Shown: positions 43,204-53,138, counted from the first letter of the stretch. The stretch: DNA of 64,000 bases from Sphingomonas metalli (GCF_014641735.1 NZ_BMIH01000004.1:248001-312000), one strand, 5' to 3'. Numbers and translations are program-made. The notes: generated by a model not told the origin, from the sequence alone.

Positions 43204-43272
43204 ATGGGGGGCGAAGGCTCCCGACTGCCAAATACCTTGGCGCGGTTTCGTGCAGGCTCTAAGGCCGCGGCC

Positions 43273-44298
43273 ATGCTGATCCTCGGTCTGGAATCCTCGT
43301 GCGACGAGACGGCGGCCGCGCTCGTCACCGGCGACCGGCAGGTGCTGGCGCACCGGCTGGCGGGGCAGGAGGCGGCGCATGCGCCCTATGGCGGTGTCGT
43401 CCCGGAGATCGCGGCACGCGCGCATGTCGAGGCGCTGGCGCCGCTGGTCGAGGCGGCGCTGGCCGATGCGGGGGTGACGCTGGACCAGGTCGACGCGATC
43501 GCCGCGACCGCCGGGCCGGGGCTGATCGGCGGGGTGATGGTCGGCCTCGTCACCGGCAAGGCGCTGGCGCATGCGGCGGGCAAGCCGCTGGTCGCGGTCA
43601 ACCATCTGGAGGGGCATGCGCTCAGCCCGCGCCTGTCCGATCCCGATCTCGGCTTTCCCTATCTGCTGCTGCTGGTGTCGGGCGGCCATTGCCAGCTGCT
43701 GCTGGTCGAGGGGGTGGGCCGCTATCGCCGGCTGGCGACGACGATCGACGATGCGGCGGGCGAGGCGTTCGACAAGACCGCCAAGCTGCTCGGGCTCGGC
43801 TTCCCGGGCGGGCCGGCGGTGGAGCGGGCGGCGGCGAACGGCGATCCGTTCAAGGTGCCGCTGCCGCGGCCGCTGAAGGGTGCGGCCGAGCCGCATTTCT
43901 CCTTTGCGGGCCTCAAGAGCGCGGTAGCGCGGGCGGTGGAGGATTATTCGGCGGAGGACCTGTCCGCCAGCTTCCAGCAGGCGGTGATCGACTGTCTGGT
44001 CGACCGGACGCAGCGGGCGCTGGCGGTGGCGCCGGAGGCGACAACGCTGGTCGTCGCGGGCGGGGTCGCCGCCAACAGCGCGGTGCGCGCGGCACTGCGC
44101 GGCCTCGCCGAGGCGCATGGCCGCCGCTTCGTCGCGCCGCCGCTCTGGCTGTGCACCGACAATGCGGCGATGATCGCCTGGGCGGGGGCGGAGCGGTTCG
44201 CGGCGGGGATCAGCGATCCGCTCGACATTCCCGCCCGCCCGCGCTGGCCGCTCGACCCGGCGGCGGAGGCGGTGCGCGGCGCGGGGGTGAAGGCATGA
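43273..44298 (+). CDS. tsaD: tRNA N6-adenosine threonylcarbamoyltransferase (TsaD)
   Basis: TsaD transfers the threonylcarbamoyl group to A37 of ANN-decoding tRNAs, with TsaB and TsaE as partners. Landmarks are [17 protein letters not shown], the region [19 protein letters not shown], the metal-binding [12 protein letters not shown] and the nucleotide-binding [16 protein letters not shown] 43273 gives 341 residues, standard for the family; the longer frame starting at 43204 lies in repeat sequence. Its stop overlaps the gpsA start (ATGA), beginning the operon tsaD-gpsA-dapB-nth. Confidence 0.96.
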   Translation: MLILGLESSCDETAAALVTGDRQVLAHRLAGQEAAHAPYGGVVPEIAARAHVEALAPLVEAALADAGVTLDQVDAIAATAGPGLIGGVMVGLVTGKALAHAAGKPLVAVNHLEGHALSPRLSDPDLGFPYLLLLVSGGHCQLLLVEGVGRYRRLATTIDDAAGEAFDKTAKLLGLGFPGGPAVERAAANGDPFKVPLPRPLKGAAEPHFSFAGLKSAVARAVEDYSAEDLSASFQQAVIDCLVDRTQRALAVAPEATTLVVAGGVAANSAVRAALRGLAEAHGRRFVAPPLWLCTDNAAMIAWAGAERFAAGISDPLDIPARPRWPLDPAAEAVRGAGVKA

Positions 44299-45272
44299 CG
44301 ATCGGGGTGATGGGCGCGGGCGCCTGGGGCACGGCGCTGGCGCAGGTGCTGGCCGCGGACGGCACGCCGGTGCGGCTGTGGGCGCGCGACCCGGCGCTGG
44401 TCGCGACCATCGCGGCGGAACGGCGCAACCCCGTCTACCTGCCGACCGCGGCCCTTTCCGAGGCGATCCGGCCGACCGCCGATCTGGACGACCTCGCTGA
44501 AGCGGAGATGGTGCTGGTGGTGACGCCGGCGCAGGCGATGCGCGGCGTCCTGCGCCAATTGCCGCAAGCGGGGATGCCGCTGATCCTCTGTTCCAAGGGG
44601 ATCGAGGCGGGGACGATGAAGCTGCTCCATGCGGTGGCCGCAGAGGAGCATCCCGGCTCGCCGATCGCCGTCCTGTCCGGTCCGACCTTCGCGCATGAGG
44701 TGGCGGCGGGGCTGCCGACCGCGGTGACGCTGGCGGCGGCGGATCGCGACGTGGCGGGGCCGCTCGCACGGCGCATCAAGCGGCCGAGCCTTCGCCCCTA
44801 TGTCTCGACCGATGTGGCCGGCGCGGAGATCGGCGGGGCGGTGAAGAACGTCCTCGCCATCGCCTGTGGCGTGGTGGAGGGCGCGGGCCTGGGGCAGAAT
44901 GCGCGCGCGGCAGTAATCGCGCGCGGTTTCGCCGAGATGACGCGGTTCGGCCTGGCGCGCGGGGCGCGGGCGGAGACGCTGGCGGGGCTGTCGGGGCTTG
45001 GCGACCTGGTGCTGACCTGTTCCTCGACCAGCAGCCGCAATTATTCGCTGGGCGTGGGCCTCGGCCGGGGCGAGCCGGCCACCGCGCTGCTCGCCGACCG
45101 GCGGACGGTGGCGGAGGGCGCGTTCACCGCCCCCGTGCTGCACGACGCGGCGGCGGCGGCGGGGGTCGACATGCCCGTCGCCGAGGCGGTGTGCCGCCTG
45201 CTGGGCGGCGCGAACGTTGGTGCGGTGATCGAGGCGCTGCTGTCGCGGCCCTTGCGCGAGGAGGGGATATGA
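44295..45272 (+). CDS. gpsA: Glycerol-3-phosphate dehydrogenase [NAD(P)+]
   Basis: GpsA reduces dihydroxyacetone phosphate to sn-glycerol 3-phosphate for phospholipid synthesis. The dinucleotide-binding start [40 protein letters not shown], the catalytic Lys in [16 protein letters not shown] and the [20 protein letters not shown] segment are typical. The 325-residue length is usual. Both ends overlap neighbours by four bases (tsaD and dapB), so it is translationally coupled in the operon. The open frame extending back through tsaD is a shadow. Confidence 0.96.
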   Translation: MTIGVMGAGAWGTALAQVLAADGTPVRLWARDPALVATIAAERRNPVYLPTAALSEAIRPTADLDDLAEAEMVLVVTPAQAMRGVLRQLPQAGMPLILCSKGIEAGTMKLLHAVAAEEHPGSPIAVLSGPTFAHEVAAGLPTAVTLAAADRDVAGPLARRIKRPSLRPYVSTDVAGAEIGGAVKNVLAIACGVVEGAGLGQNARAAVIARGFAEMTRFGLARGARAETLAGLSGLGDLVLTCSSTSSRNYSLGVGLGRGEPATALLADRRTVAEGAFTAPVLHDAAAAAGVDMPVAEAVCRLLGGANVGAVIEALLSRPLREEGI

Positions 45273-45997
45273 CGGCGATCGGCATCTATGGCAGCGGCGG
45301 CCGGATGGGCCGCGCGATCCAGGCGGCGCTGGAACTGGCCGGCGCCCGCTTCGCCGGCGGCGCGGAGGCGCAGGACGATCCGCTGCCGCTGGCGCGGGCG
45401 GCGGACGTGCTGGTCGACTTCTCCAACGCCGCGGGCCTCGACGCGCATCTTGCCGCGGCGCGTGCGACGGGCACGCCGATCGTGATCGGCACCACCGGGC
45501 TGTCAGTGGCGCAGCATGAGGCGATCGACGCGGCGGCGGGCGAGATCGCGGTGCTCCAGACCGGCAACACCTCGCTGGGCGTCACGCTGCTGGCAACGCT
45601 GGTGCGCGAGGCGGCGGCGCGGCTGGGGCCGGACTGGGACATCGAGATCGTCGAGATGCATCACCGGCACAAGGTCGATGCGCCGTCCGGCACCGCGCTG
45701 CTATTGGGCGAGGCGGCGGCATCGGGGCGCGGCTCCACCCTGTCCGAGCTGCGGGTCGACGAGCGCGTGGGGCTGGTGGGAGCGCGCACCGAGGGCACGA
45801 TCGGGCTGGCGGCGCTGCGCGGCGGATCGGTGGTGGGCGACCACAATGTCATCCTGGCGGGCGAGGGCGAGCGGATCGAGCTCGGCCATTATGCGCAGGA
45901 CCGATCGATCTTCGCGCGCGGCGCGGTGAAGGCGGCGCTATGGCTCGCCGGCCAGCCGGCCGGGCGCTATCGCATGGGCGACGTGCTGGGCCTATAA
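45269..45997 (+). CDS. dapB: 4-hydroxy-tetrahydrodipicolinate reductase
   Basis: DapB reduces dihydrodipicolinate-type substrate to tetrahydrodipicolinate in the lysine and diaminopimelate pathway. The nucleotide-binding GIYGSGGRMGRAIQAALEL begins the 242-residue protein, and the substrate-binding and catalytic motif EMHHRHKVDAPSGTALLLGE is clear, followed by GDHNVILAGEGERIELGH. The ATG overlaps the gpsA stop. nth follows after ten bases, so all four genes probably share one transcript. Confidence 0.96.
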   Translation: MTAIGIYGSGGRMGRAIQAALELAGARFAGGAEAQDDPLPLARAADVLVDFSNAAGLDAHLAAARATGTPIVIGTTGLSVAQHEAIDAAAGEIAVLQTGNTSLGVTLLATLVREAAARLGPDWDIEIVEMHHRHKVDAPSGTALLLGEAAASGRGSTLSELRVDERVGLVGARTEGTIGLAALRGGSVVGDHNVILAGEGERIELGHYAQDRSIFARGAVKAALWLAGQPAGRYRMGDVLGL

Positions 45998-46007
45998 GGC
46001 TGGGGCT

Positions 46008-46655
46008 GTGAAAAAGGCGGACGTCTTCGAATTCTATCGCCGGCTGGCGGAGGCGAACCCGCATCCGGAGACGGAGCTGGAGTATCGCAACCCCTTCACC
46101 CTCGTCGTCGCGGTGGCGCTGTCGGCGCAGGCGACCGACGCCTCGGTCAACAAGGCGACGCGCGCGCTGTTCGCCGAGGTCGATACGCCCGACAAGATGC
46201 TGGCGCTGGGCGAGGAGGGGCTGAAGCATCATATCAAGACGATCGGGCTGTTCAACAGCAAGGCCAAGAACGTGATCGCGCTCAGCCGGATGCTGGTCGA
46301 CGAGCATGGCGGCGCGGTGCCGGCCGATCGGGCGGCGCTGGAGCGGCTGCCGGGGGTCGGGCGCAAGACGGCCAACGTGGTGATGAACGTCGCCTTCGGA
46401 CAAGAGACCTTCGCGGTCGACACGCATATCTTCCGCGTCGGCAACCGCACCGGGCTGGCCAAGGGCAAGACGCCGCTGGCGGTGGAGCTGACGCTGGACA
46501 AGGTCACGCCGGCGCCCTTCCGGCTCCACGCGCATCACTGGCTGATCCTGCACGGCCGCTACGTCTGCAAGGCGCGGCGACCGGAGTGCTGGCGCTGCCC
46601 GGTGGCGGATCTGTGTGCGTATACGCCGAAGACGCCGGGGCCAGCCTCCGCCTAG
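46008..46655 (+). CDS. nth: Endonuclease III
   Basis: This DNA glycosylase and AP lyase removes oxidised pyrimidines. The helix-hairpin-helix LPGVGRKTANVVMNVAFG contains the catalytic Lys, and the Asp lies in FAVDTHIFRVGNRTGL. The iron-sulfur cluster ligands follow the C-x6-C-x2-C-x5-C rule in CKARRPECWRCPVADLC at the C terminus. The start is GTG 46008; no in-frame ATG is nearby. The 215-residue length is usual. It is the last gene of the tsaD-gpsA-dapB-nth group. Confidence 0.95.
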   Translation: MKKADVFEFYRRLAEANPHPETELEYRNPFTLVVAVALSAQATDASVNKATRALFAEVDTPDKMLALGEEGLKHHIKTIGLFNSKAKNVIALSRMLVDEHGGAVPADRAALERLPGVGRKTANVVMNVAFGQETFAVDTHIFRVGNRTGLAKGKTPLAVELTLDKVTPAPFRLHAHHWLILHGRYVCKARRPECWRCPVADLCAYTPKTPGPASA

Positions 46656-46705
46656 CTTGAAGCGGGCGTCATCCCGGCAAAGGCGAGACCTTGCGAAAGT
46701 CACTT

Positions 46706-46801
46706 CGTCATGCCGGACTCGTTCCGGCATCCACAGTTCCGCAAATGCTCAAGCCATTGATCTTGCGGCACGGTGGATCCCGGAACGAGTCCGGGATGAC
46801 G
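46706..46801. repeat. Intergenic palindromic repeat, family C, apparently nested in a family E copy
   Basis: CGTCATGCCGGACTCGTTCC on the left mirrors GGAACGAGTCCGGGATGACG on the right; the middle has CATCCACAGTTCCGC and GGCACGGTGGATCC. Copies with other spacer bases lie at 54033 and 58533. Family E half-arms lie on either side (46668-46690 and 46871-46915), as if this unit had inserted into a family E element. Confidence 0.75.
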
Positions 46802-46933
46802 CGAGAAAGAGGGCGCTGTTGCGACCTTTTTCGAAGGTGCCGCGAGGGCTGGATACTGATGGTTTTGGCGCAAGGCAGGAGCCGGGCAAGGCCCCAGCCT
46901 TCGCTGGGGCGACGGTCTCGGGGCGGGTATTCC

Positions 46934-47548
46934 TTACCCCTTTACCCGCCGCACCGAGACGATCTTGACCGGCGCCTTCAGGATCTGGCCGCGCATCGCG
47001 GCGCCACCGGCGGTGGGCGACACCGGCGCGGCGAGGATCTGGCGGACGATGTCCATCCCCTCGACTACATGGCCGAAGGCGGCATAGCCGGCCTTGTCGC
47101 TCTTCGCGGCCGGATTGGCGTCGAGCGTCGGGACCGAGCCGACCACGATGAAGAAGTCGCCCCGCCCGGTGCCCGGCCCCGCGCTCGCCAGCGAGATCGC
47201 GCCGTCGTCATGGGTCAGGCCGGTCTGGCTGGTCGGCTCGTGCGCGACCGGCGGGAAGATCAGGTCGGTGCGGTTCTTCACCCCGCCCTGCACCAGCCCG
47301 GCGCTCTCCCCCAGCTTCATCGCGCGGTAGAAGCCGGTATTGTCGAAGCGCTTGGCATCGACATAGCGCAGGAAATTGGCGACCGTCTTCGGCGCCTTGT
47401 CGCGGGCGAGGTCGACGGTGATCGGGCCGAGCGCGGTGACGATCGCGACGCGCACCGTGCCGGCGGCGGGCGGGGCGAGCGGCGTCGTCTGTGCGAAGGC
47501 CGGCGCGGCGAACAGCAGCAGCAGCGACAGGAGCGCGGCGCGGATCAT
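46934..47548 (-). CDS. Peptidyl-prolyl cis-trans isomerase, cyclophilin type, exported
   Basis: The 204-residue protein has a signal peptide (MIRAALLSLLLLFAAPAFAQ) and a cyclophilin domain: GPITVDLARDKAPKTVANFL, FDNTGFYRAMK, a shortened GDFFIVVGSVPTLD in place of the usual FFI-type segment, and YAAFGHVVEGMDIVRQI. Periplasmic folding catalysis is expected. Several residues of the classical active site (such as the FxxxxP/W positions) differ, so activity may be low. It overlaps the purK stop by four bases, making it the third gene of purE-purK-ppi. Confidence 0.88.
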   Translation of the reverse strand: MIRAALLSLLLLFAAPAFAQTTPLAPPAAGTVRVAIVTALGPITVDLARDKAPKTVANFLRYVDAKRFDNTGFYRAMKLGESAGLVQGGVKNRTDLIFPPVAHEPTSQTGLTHDDGAISLASAGPGTGRGDFFIVVGSVPTLDANPAAKSDKAGYAAFGHVVEGMDIVRQILAAPVSPTAGGAAMRGQILKAPVKIVSVRRVKG

Positions 47549-48600
47549 CGCGTCACCCGCGTGACATGGCCCATCTTGCGGCCCGGCCGCGGCTCGCCCT
47601 TGCCATAGAGGTGGAGGTGCGCGCCAGGTTCGGAAAGCGGCGCGACCGCATCGTCGTCGCCGATCAGATTGTCCATCGTCACGCGCCGGCCGGTCAGCGT
47701 CGTGGGGCCGAGCGGCAGGCCGCAGATCGCGCGCACATGGTTCTCGAACTGCGAGGTCTCCGCGCCCTCGATCGTCCAGTGGCCGGAATTGTGCACGCGC
47801 GGCGCCATCTCGTTGAACACCGGACCGTCGGCGGTGGCGAAGAACTCGCAGGCGAGGACGCCGACATAGTCGAGCGCGTCGGCGATGCGGCAGGCGAGCG
47901 CCGTCGCCTCCTCCGCCTGCGCCAGCACCGCCGGCGGCGCGGGGACGGTCGAGGTGCGCAGGATCGCGTCGCGATGGACGTTGTGCGGCGGGTCGTAGCG
48001 GACCGACACGCCGTCCTGCCCGCGCGCGATGAGGATCGAGAATTCATGGTCGAAGGTGATGAAGCCTTCGAGCACCGCAGGGCCGCCGATCGCCTCCCAC
48101 ACCGACGCCGCCTCGTCGGGGCCGGCGATCACCGCCTGCCCCTTGCCGTCATAGCCGAAGCGGGTGCTCTTCAGGATCGCGGGGGTGCCGATCCGGGCGA
48201 GCGCGGCGTGCAGGTCGGCCTCGCTGTCGATCGCCGACCAGGGGGCGGGGCGGCCGCCGATCCCGTCGACGAAGCGCTTCTCGGCGATCCGGTCCTGCGC
48301 CACCGCCAGCGCGCGGGGATGCGGGTGGACCGGGACGCGATCGGCGAGCCACTGGACGGGGCCGATATCGATATTCTCGAACTCGTAGGTGACGACGTCG
48401 CAGGAGGCGGCGAAATCGGCCAGCACCACCTTGTTGTGATAGTCGGCGCGGGTGAGGGCGGAGGCGGTCTGCGCCGCGACGCTCTGCCGGTCTGGCGCGA
48501 GGACATGGGTGCGATAGCCGAGCTGCGCCGCCGCCACGCCCAGCATCCGGCCGAGCTGGCCGCCGCCGAGAATGCCGATCGTCGCGCCCGGCTTCAGCAT
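47545..48600 (-). CDS. purK: 5-(carboxyamino)imidazole ribonucleotide synthase (PurK)
   Basis: PurK uses ATP and bicarbonate to carboxylate AIR in purine synthesis. The start TIGILGGGQLGRMLGVAAAQ, TYEFENIDIGPVQWLAD, the ATP-grasp region LKSTRFGYDGKGQAVI and EMAPRVHNSGHWTIEGAETS are diagnostic, and 351 residues is the usual length. The start lies one base after the purE stop, so purE and purK are tightly linked, and the 3' end overlaps the cyclophilin start. Confidence 0.96.
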   Translation of the reverse strand: MLKPGATIGILGGGQLGRMLGVAAAQLGYRTHVLAPDRQSVAAQTASALTRADYHNKVVLADFAASCDVVTYEFENIDIGPVQWLADRVPVHPHPRALAVAQDRIAEKRFVDGIGGRPAPWSAIDSEADLHAALARIGTPAILKSTRFGYDGKGQAVIAGPDEAASVWEAIGGPAVLEGFITFDHEFSILIARGQDGVSVRYDPPHNVHRDAILRTSTVPAPPAVLAQAEEATALACRIADALDYVGVLACEFFATADGPVFNEMAPRVHNSGHWTIEGAETSQFENHVRAICGLPLGPTTLTGRRVTMDNLIGDDDAVAPLSEPGAHLHLYGKGEPRPGRKMGHVTRVTR

Positions 48601-48601
48601 G

Positions 48602-49093
<492 letters not shown>

Positions 49094-49150
49094 CCGCGCC
49101 GGTTAGCGGGCCGATGCCGGCAAGGCAACGCGCGATTGTTGCGCGATCGC

Positions 49151-49837
49151 TTATCGTTCGGACAGATAATAGCGGTCGGTCGGCGTCAGTTGCGCGTCGA
49201 GCTCGTAGACGATGGGCTGGGCGGTCGGGATCTCCAGCCCGGTGATCTCATCGTCCGGGATGTTCGACAGATGCTTGACCAGCGCGCGCAACGAATTGCC
49301 GTGCGCGGAGATCAGCACGCGCTGGCCGTCGCGCAGCGCGGGGGCGATCCGCTCCTCCCAATAGGGCAGGACGCGGGCGATCGTGTCCTTCAGGCTCTCG
49401 GTTGCGGGGACGGGGATGCCGGCGTAGCGGCGGTCGGCCGCCACGTCGAACGCGCTGCCCGCCTCGGCCGGCGGGGGCGGCACGTCGAAGCTGCGCCGCC
49501 AGATCTTCACCTGCTCGTCGCCGTGCTTCGCCGCGGTCTCCGCCTTGTCGAGCCCGGTCAGCCCGCCATAATGGCGCTCGTTGAGCCGCCAGTTCTTCTC
49601 GGTCGGCAGCCACAGCCGGCCCATCGCCTCCAGCGCCAGGTCGAGCGTCTTGATCGCGCGGGTCTGGAGGCTGGTGAAGGTGAGGTCGAAATCGAGACCC
49701 TTCGCCGCCATCAGCTCGCCCGCCGCCTTCGCCTCGGCCGCGCCTTGCTCGGTCACGTCGACGTCCCACCAGCCGGTGAAGCGGTTCTCGAGGTTCCAGG
49801 CCGACTGGCCGTGACGGATGAGGACGAGCTGGGGCAT
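49151..49837 (-). CDS. gpmA: 2,3-bisphosphoglycerate-dependent phosphoglycerate mutase
   Basis: GpmA interconverts 3- and 2-phosphoglycerate in glycolysis. The catalytic [20 protein letters not shown] begins the protein, with [17 protein letters not shown], the second His in [17 protein letters not shown] and [17 protein letters not shown]. The 228-residue length is standard for the cofactor-dependent enzyme. The GNAT gene ends 13 bases upstream on the same strand, so the two may be cotranscribed. Confidence 0.95.
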   Translation of the reverse strand: MPQLVLIRHGQSAWNLENRFTGWWDVDVTEQGAAEAKAAGELMAAKGLDFDLTFTSLQTRAIKTLDLALEAMGRLWLPTEKNWRLNERHYGGLTGLDKAETAAKHGDEQVKIWRRSFDVPPPPAEAGSAFDVAADRRYAGIPVPATESLKDTIARVLPYWEERIAPALRDGQRVLISAHGNSLRALVKHLSNIPDDEITGLEIPTAQPIVYELDAQLTPTDRYYLSER

Positions 49838-49850
49838 GAGAGTCCTTTGA

Positions 49851-50306
49851 TTACAGCGCGAGCGTCAGGAAGCGGTTGTGCGGGCTGGCGGCATAGTCGG
49901 CGAAGGGGCCGCAGTCCACGAAGCCCGCGCCGCGATAGAGTGCGATGGCGGCGTCGTAGAAGGCGGTGGTGCCGGTTTCGAGATAGAGGCGGCGATAGCC
50001 GCGGCGGCGGGCGGTGGCGACGACATGGTCGAGCAGCGCATGGCCATAGCCGCGCCCGCGCCGGTCGGCGGCGACGCGCATCGACTTCACCTCGCCCTCC
50101 TCCGCCGCGAGCTGCTTAAGCGCGACGAAGCCGGCGAGTCCCGTGCCGTCGGTCAGCGTCCAGAAGGTCACGCCGGGCGCGGACAGGCCGTTCGCATCGA
50201 GCGCGAAGGCGAAGCCGGGGGGCACGTTGCCGTGCTGCTCGGCGACATGCTCCGCCAGCAGGGGCGCGACGTGCGGCGCGCTCGGATCGTCCTGCCTGAT
50301 CTCCAT
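49851..50306 (-). CDS. GNAT family N-acetyltransferase
   Basis: The 151-residue protein has the acetyl-CoA binding motif A region as [20 protein letters not shown] and the following [20 protein letters not shown] then [13 protein letters not shown], typical of GNAT enzymes such as PaiA/YjcF-like acyltransferases. ATG 50304-50306 ([11 protein letters not shown]) is chosen over an upstream ATG whose extension is low-complexity. It precedes gpmA on the minus strand. The acceptor is unknown. Confidence 0.85.
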   Translation of the reverse strand: MEIRQDDPSAPHVAPLLAEHVAEQHGNVPPGFAFALDANGLSAPGVTFWTLTDGTGLAGFVALKQLAAEEGEVKSMRVAADRRGRGYGHALLDHVVATARRRGYRRLYLETGTTAFYDAAIALYRGAGFVDCGPFADYAASPHNRFLTLAL

Positions 50307-50381
50307 GGCCGTGCCTCGCCCGCTTGCCGGTGACGGCGCCACTCTCTAGCGATCCCGCGGATCACGGCAAGGAACGGGACG

Positions 50382-51104
50382 ATGGCGATCGAGCGGCAGA
50401 CGGTGACCTATGACGGGCCGGGCGGCCCGTTCGCGGGCGTGGCGGCATGGGACGTGGCGGTGGACGGGCGGCGCCCGGGCGTGCTCGTCATCCCCAATAT
50501 CCTCGGCCAGAAGGAGGCGGACAACCACGTCGCCGAGCGGCTGGCGGGGCTGGGCTATGCCGCGCTGGCGTGCGACCTGTTCGGGCAGGGCAAGCGGACC
50601 GAGCGCGGCCGGCCCGACACGTCGCGCTATATGGACGAACTCAACGCCGACCGGGGGCTGCTGCGCGACCGGCTGGCGGCGTCGCTGGCGGCGCTGCGGG
50701 CGCTGCCGGTGGTGGACGGCGAGCGGTGCGCGGCGATCGGCTTCTGCTTCGGCGGCAAGGCGGCGCTGGACATGGCGCGGGCGGGGCTGGCGGTGCGCGG
50801 CGTGGTGTCGCTGCACGGGCTCTACGATGCGCCGCCCTATGACGACATGACGCCGATCGCGACGAAGATCCTCGTCTGCCACGGCTGGGAAGACCGGCTC
50901 GCCCCGCCCGAGGCGGTGGTCCGTCTGGGGCAGGAGCTGACCAAGGCGGGGGCGGACTGGCAGCTGCTGGCGCATGGCCATGCGGGGCACGCCTTCACCG
51001 ACCGCGAACTGCCGAAGACGCCGGAGGGGTTCGGCTATGATCCGAACGCGGACCGGCGGAGCTGGGAGGCGGTGGTGCGGTTTCTGGGGGAGGTGCTGGG
51101 ATAG
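50382..51104 (+). CDS. Dienelactone hydrolase family protein
   Basis: The 240-residue alpha/beta hydrolase has the nucleophilic Cys in AAIGFCFGGKAALDMA, a downstream Asp in LVCHGWEDRLAPPEAV and His in HGHAGHAFTDRELP, the Cys-Asp-His triad of dienelactone hydrolases. The acidic GQKEADNHVAERLAGLGY segment is also characteristic. It is divergent from the GNAT gene with 75 bases between starts and followed by a family E repeat. The physiological substrate cannot be told; many such proteins are general carboxylic ester hydrolases. Confidence 0.88.
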   Translation: MAIERQTVTYDGPGGPFAGVAAWDVAVDGRRPGVLVIPNILGQKEADNHVAERLAGLGYAALACDLFGQGKRTERGRPDTSRYMDELNADRGLLRDRLAASLAALRALPVVDGERCAAIGFCFGGKAALDMARAGLAVRGVVSLHGLYDAPPYDDMTPIATKILVCHGWEDRLAPPEAVVRLGQELTKAGADWQLLAHGHAGHAFTDRELPKTPEGFGYDPNADRRSWEAVVRFLGEVLG

Positions 51105-51145
51105 GGGCGACCCACCTCTCCCCGACACCGCGCTCCTTCCTCTTA

Positions 51146-51227
51146 CGTCATCCCAGCGAAGGCTGGGATCTTTGGCGATCGGCAGCGTTTCATTGGCCAG
51201 AGGCCCCAGCCTGCGCTGGGGCGACGG
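51146..51227. repeat. Intergenic palindromic repeat, family E
   Basis: CGTCATCCCAGCGAAGGCTG at the left and CCCCAGCCTGCGCTGGGGCG at the right around a variable centre. It lies between the convergent hydrolase and carboxypeptidase genes. Confidence 0.7.
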
Positions 51228-51278
51228 TTTCGGGCGGGCCGGGATTGGGGGCGGGCGAAGCGCCGGGGACTCACCCCC

Positions 51279-52391
51279 TCACCACCCGTCGATCATCTCC
51301 GCCAGCGTCTCCAGCATCGCGACCGCCAGCGCTTTCGACCGGACCGGGCTCCAGCCGAATTCGGGATCGGCGTTGGGATCGTGGTCCTTGAACGGCATCT
51401 CCAGCGTCATCGACACCGCGCCGAACCGCTCGGCGAGCTGGTTGGTCGACATGGACAGGTTCGCCTTGCCCGCGGGCGACCGGTCATAGCCGAGGTCGGT
51501 CTGGAACTCCGGCGTATGCGCGGCGAGGCGGCGGCCGTAATCGTAGAATTTGGCGCCGTGGTCCTCGGTCCAGGAGGGAATTCCCTCATAGCCGGCGAGG
51601 AAGTTGGCGGGGATCGCCTCGTCGCCATGGATGTCCATCGCCACGTCGACGCCGGTCGCGTCCATCGCGGACAGGACGCAGAGCACCTCCGGGCTGCGCT
51701 CGGCCGAGGGGGCGTGCCATTCGCGGTTGAGGTTCACGCCCGCCGCATTGGTGCGCAGATGGCCGCGGCGGGTGCCGTCGGGGTTCATGTTCGGGACGAT
51801 GTGGAGCGTCGCCTTGCCCTTGAGCGCGGCGGCGGCGGGGGAGGCGAGCCATTCGAGCGCGCCCTCCATCCACCATTCGGTCATCGATTCGCCGGGATGC
51901 TGGCGGCCGTAGATCCAGACCTGCTTGCCGCCCGTGCCGGTGGTGAAGGCGTCGATCGCCTGCCCGTCGAGGCTGGTGCCCAGCGCGCGATGCCGCATGT
52001 CCGGCACCGCCGCGGTGCGCGCGACCAGATCGGCGTGCTGCTCCATCGTATAGGGCGCGAAATAGGCGAACCAGGCGACCGGGCCGGTCGCGGTCCAGCT
52101 CCATTCGAGCACGCCGTCGGCATAGCCCGTCTCGACCATCCGCCACGCCTGCCGGTCGGTCGACACGCGCGTCTTGTAGCCCGGCCAGCCGAACGGATAG
52201 GCCGAGCGGCCGGCATTGAGGATGCGGCAGGTGATCCGCTGCCCGGCCGCCAGCCCCGCGACCCGGAAATAGAACCATTGGTAGAAGTCGGACTGGTGGT
52301 CGGCGACGATCTCGAGGTCGAGACGGTCGCCCTGGATCGCGACGGGGCGGATATTGCCGCCGTCGAAGGCGGCGTTGATGGTGATGGTCAT
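51279..52391 (-). CDS. M14-type (cytosolic carboxypeptidase-like) zinc peptidase
   Basis: The 370-residue protein has the two-domain layout of cytosolic carboxypeptidases: an N-terminal beta-sandwich (DFYQWFYFRVAGLAAGQRIT) and a zinc carboxypeptidase domain. Zinc ligands are His and Glu in YGRQHPGESMTEWW and a His in VDVAMDIHGDEAIP; the substrate-binding NMNPDGTRRGHLRTNAAGVN and the catalytic Glu in VSMTLEMPFKD are also in place. Eukaryotic relatives trim glutamates from tubulin; the bacterial role is unknown. The start (ATG 52389-52391) overlaps the stop of the upstream lipoprotein gene. No signal peptide is present. Confidence 0.9.
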   Translation of the reverse strand: MTITINAAFDGGNIRPVAIQGDRLDLEIVADHQSDFYQWFYFRVAGLAAGQRITCRILNAGRSAYPFGWPGYKTRVSTDRQAWRMVETGYADGVLEWSWTATGPVAWFAYFAPYTMEQHADLVARTAAVPDMRHRALGTSLDGQAIDAFTTGTGGKQVWIYGRQHPGESMTEWWMEGALEWLASPAAAALKGKATLHIVPNMNPDGTRRGHLRTNAAGVNLNREWHAPSAERSPEVLCVLSAMDATGVDVAMDIHGDEAIPANFLAGYEGIPSWTEDHGAKFYDYGRRLAAHTPEFQTDLGYDRSPAGKANLSMSTNQLAERFGAVSMTLEMPFKDHDPNADPEFGWSPVRSKALAVAMLETLAEMIDGW

Positions 52392-52999
52392 TTCACCTCG
52401 ATAGTGCGGCCCGACTCGCCGGGAAAGCCGGTGAACAGCGCATTGGCGAGGATGTTCGCCTGCGCCGCCGGATCGGCATCGGCGCGGCGCGCGTCGGCGA
52501 TATTGTGCGCGCGGCCCTCCCAGACCGGCGACTGATCGGCGCGGCGCTTGATCGTGACGGCCAGCTCCGATTCGATAAAGGCCGAACGCCCGCCACCGCC
52601 GATCGGGAAGCCGATCCCGCCGCCGAGCCCGAAGCCGCCGCCGCCGCGCCCGCCTGAAAAGCCGCCGCCGCCGATGCCGATCGACACGGGGCTGCGCCGC
52701 GGCGGGCCGACGCGGTTGGCGCGGTTGAAGCTGACGGTGGCGATCAGCTGGGGCTCGGCGCCGGGCGCGGGCAGGGCATAGCCGTTGCGCAGCAGCTGCG
52801 TCTCGACCGCGGCGGCATAGGTCTTGAATTCGATGCTGGGGGTGGTGCCCGCGGGCGCCAGCGGCTCGACCCGGATCGTGCCGCGCTGGAGCGGCTCGCC
52901 CAGATGGTAGCGAATCACCTCGGTCGGCGGCAGCGAACTGGTGGTGGCGCAGGCGCCGAGCGCGAAAAGCGGGATCAGGGCGAGGGTTACGCGAAACAT
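52388..52999 (-). CDS. DUF4136-like lipoprotein
   Basis: From ATG 52997-52999 the 203-residue product begins with a lipoprotein signal (MFRVTLALIPLFALGAC). The mature part contains IEFKTYAAAVETQLLRNGYA, a glycine-rich stretch (GIGGGGFSGGRGGGGFGLGG), and ESELAVTIKRRADQSPVWEG, as in DUF4136 proteins, which are outer-membrane-associated and of unknown role. It is coupled to the carboxypeptidase gene by a four-base overlap. The upstream region holds the divergent rpmJ promoter. Confidence 0.8.
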   Translation of the reverse strand: MFRVTLALIPLFALGACATTSSLPPTEVIRYHLGEPLQRGTIRVEPLAPAGTTPSIEFKTYAAAVETQLLRNGYALPAPGAEPQLIATVSFNRANRVGPPRRSPVSIGIGGGGFSGGRGGGGFGLGGGIGFPIGGGGRSAFIESELAVTIKRRADQSPVWEGRAHNIADARRADADPAAQANILANALFTGFPGESGRTIEVK

Positions 53000-53068
53000 C
53001 AGGCGGCCTTTCCAGCGGAAATGCGGGCGGTGGAGGATCGTTGAACGCGCAGGAAACCCGCGCGTTGC

Positions 53069-53097
53069 TTGACTTCCGCACCCTGTGGCACTAGGCG
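53069..53097 (+). promoter_or_regulatory. Probable promoter of rpmJ
   Basis: TTGACT (53069-53074), a 17-base spacer and TAGGCG (53092-53097) form a plausible -35/-10 pair 42 bases upstream of the rpmJ start. The -35 box is strong; the -10 box is GC-rich, as often in this group. Confidence 0.45.
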
Positions 53098-53138
53098 GCG
53101 GCGCTTTCCAGACATCCAGATACGAAAAGCCCAGAGCC

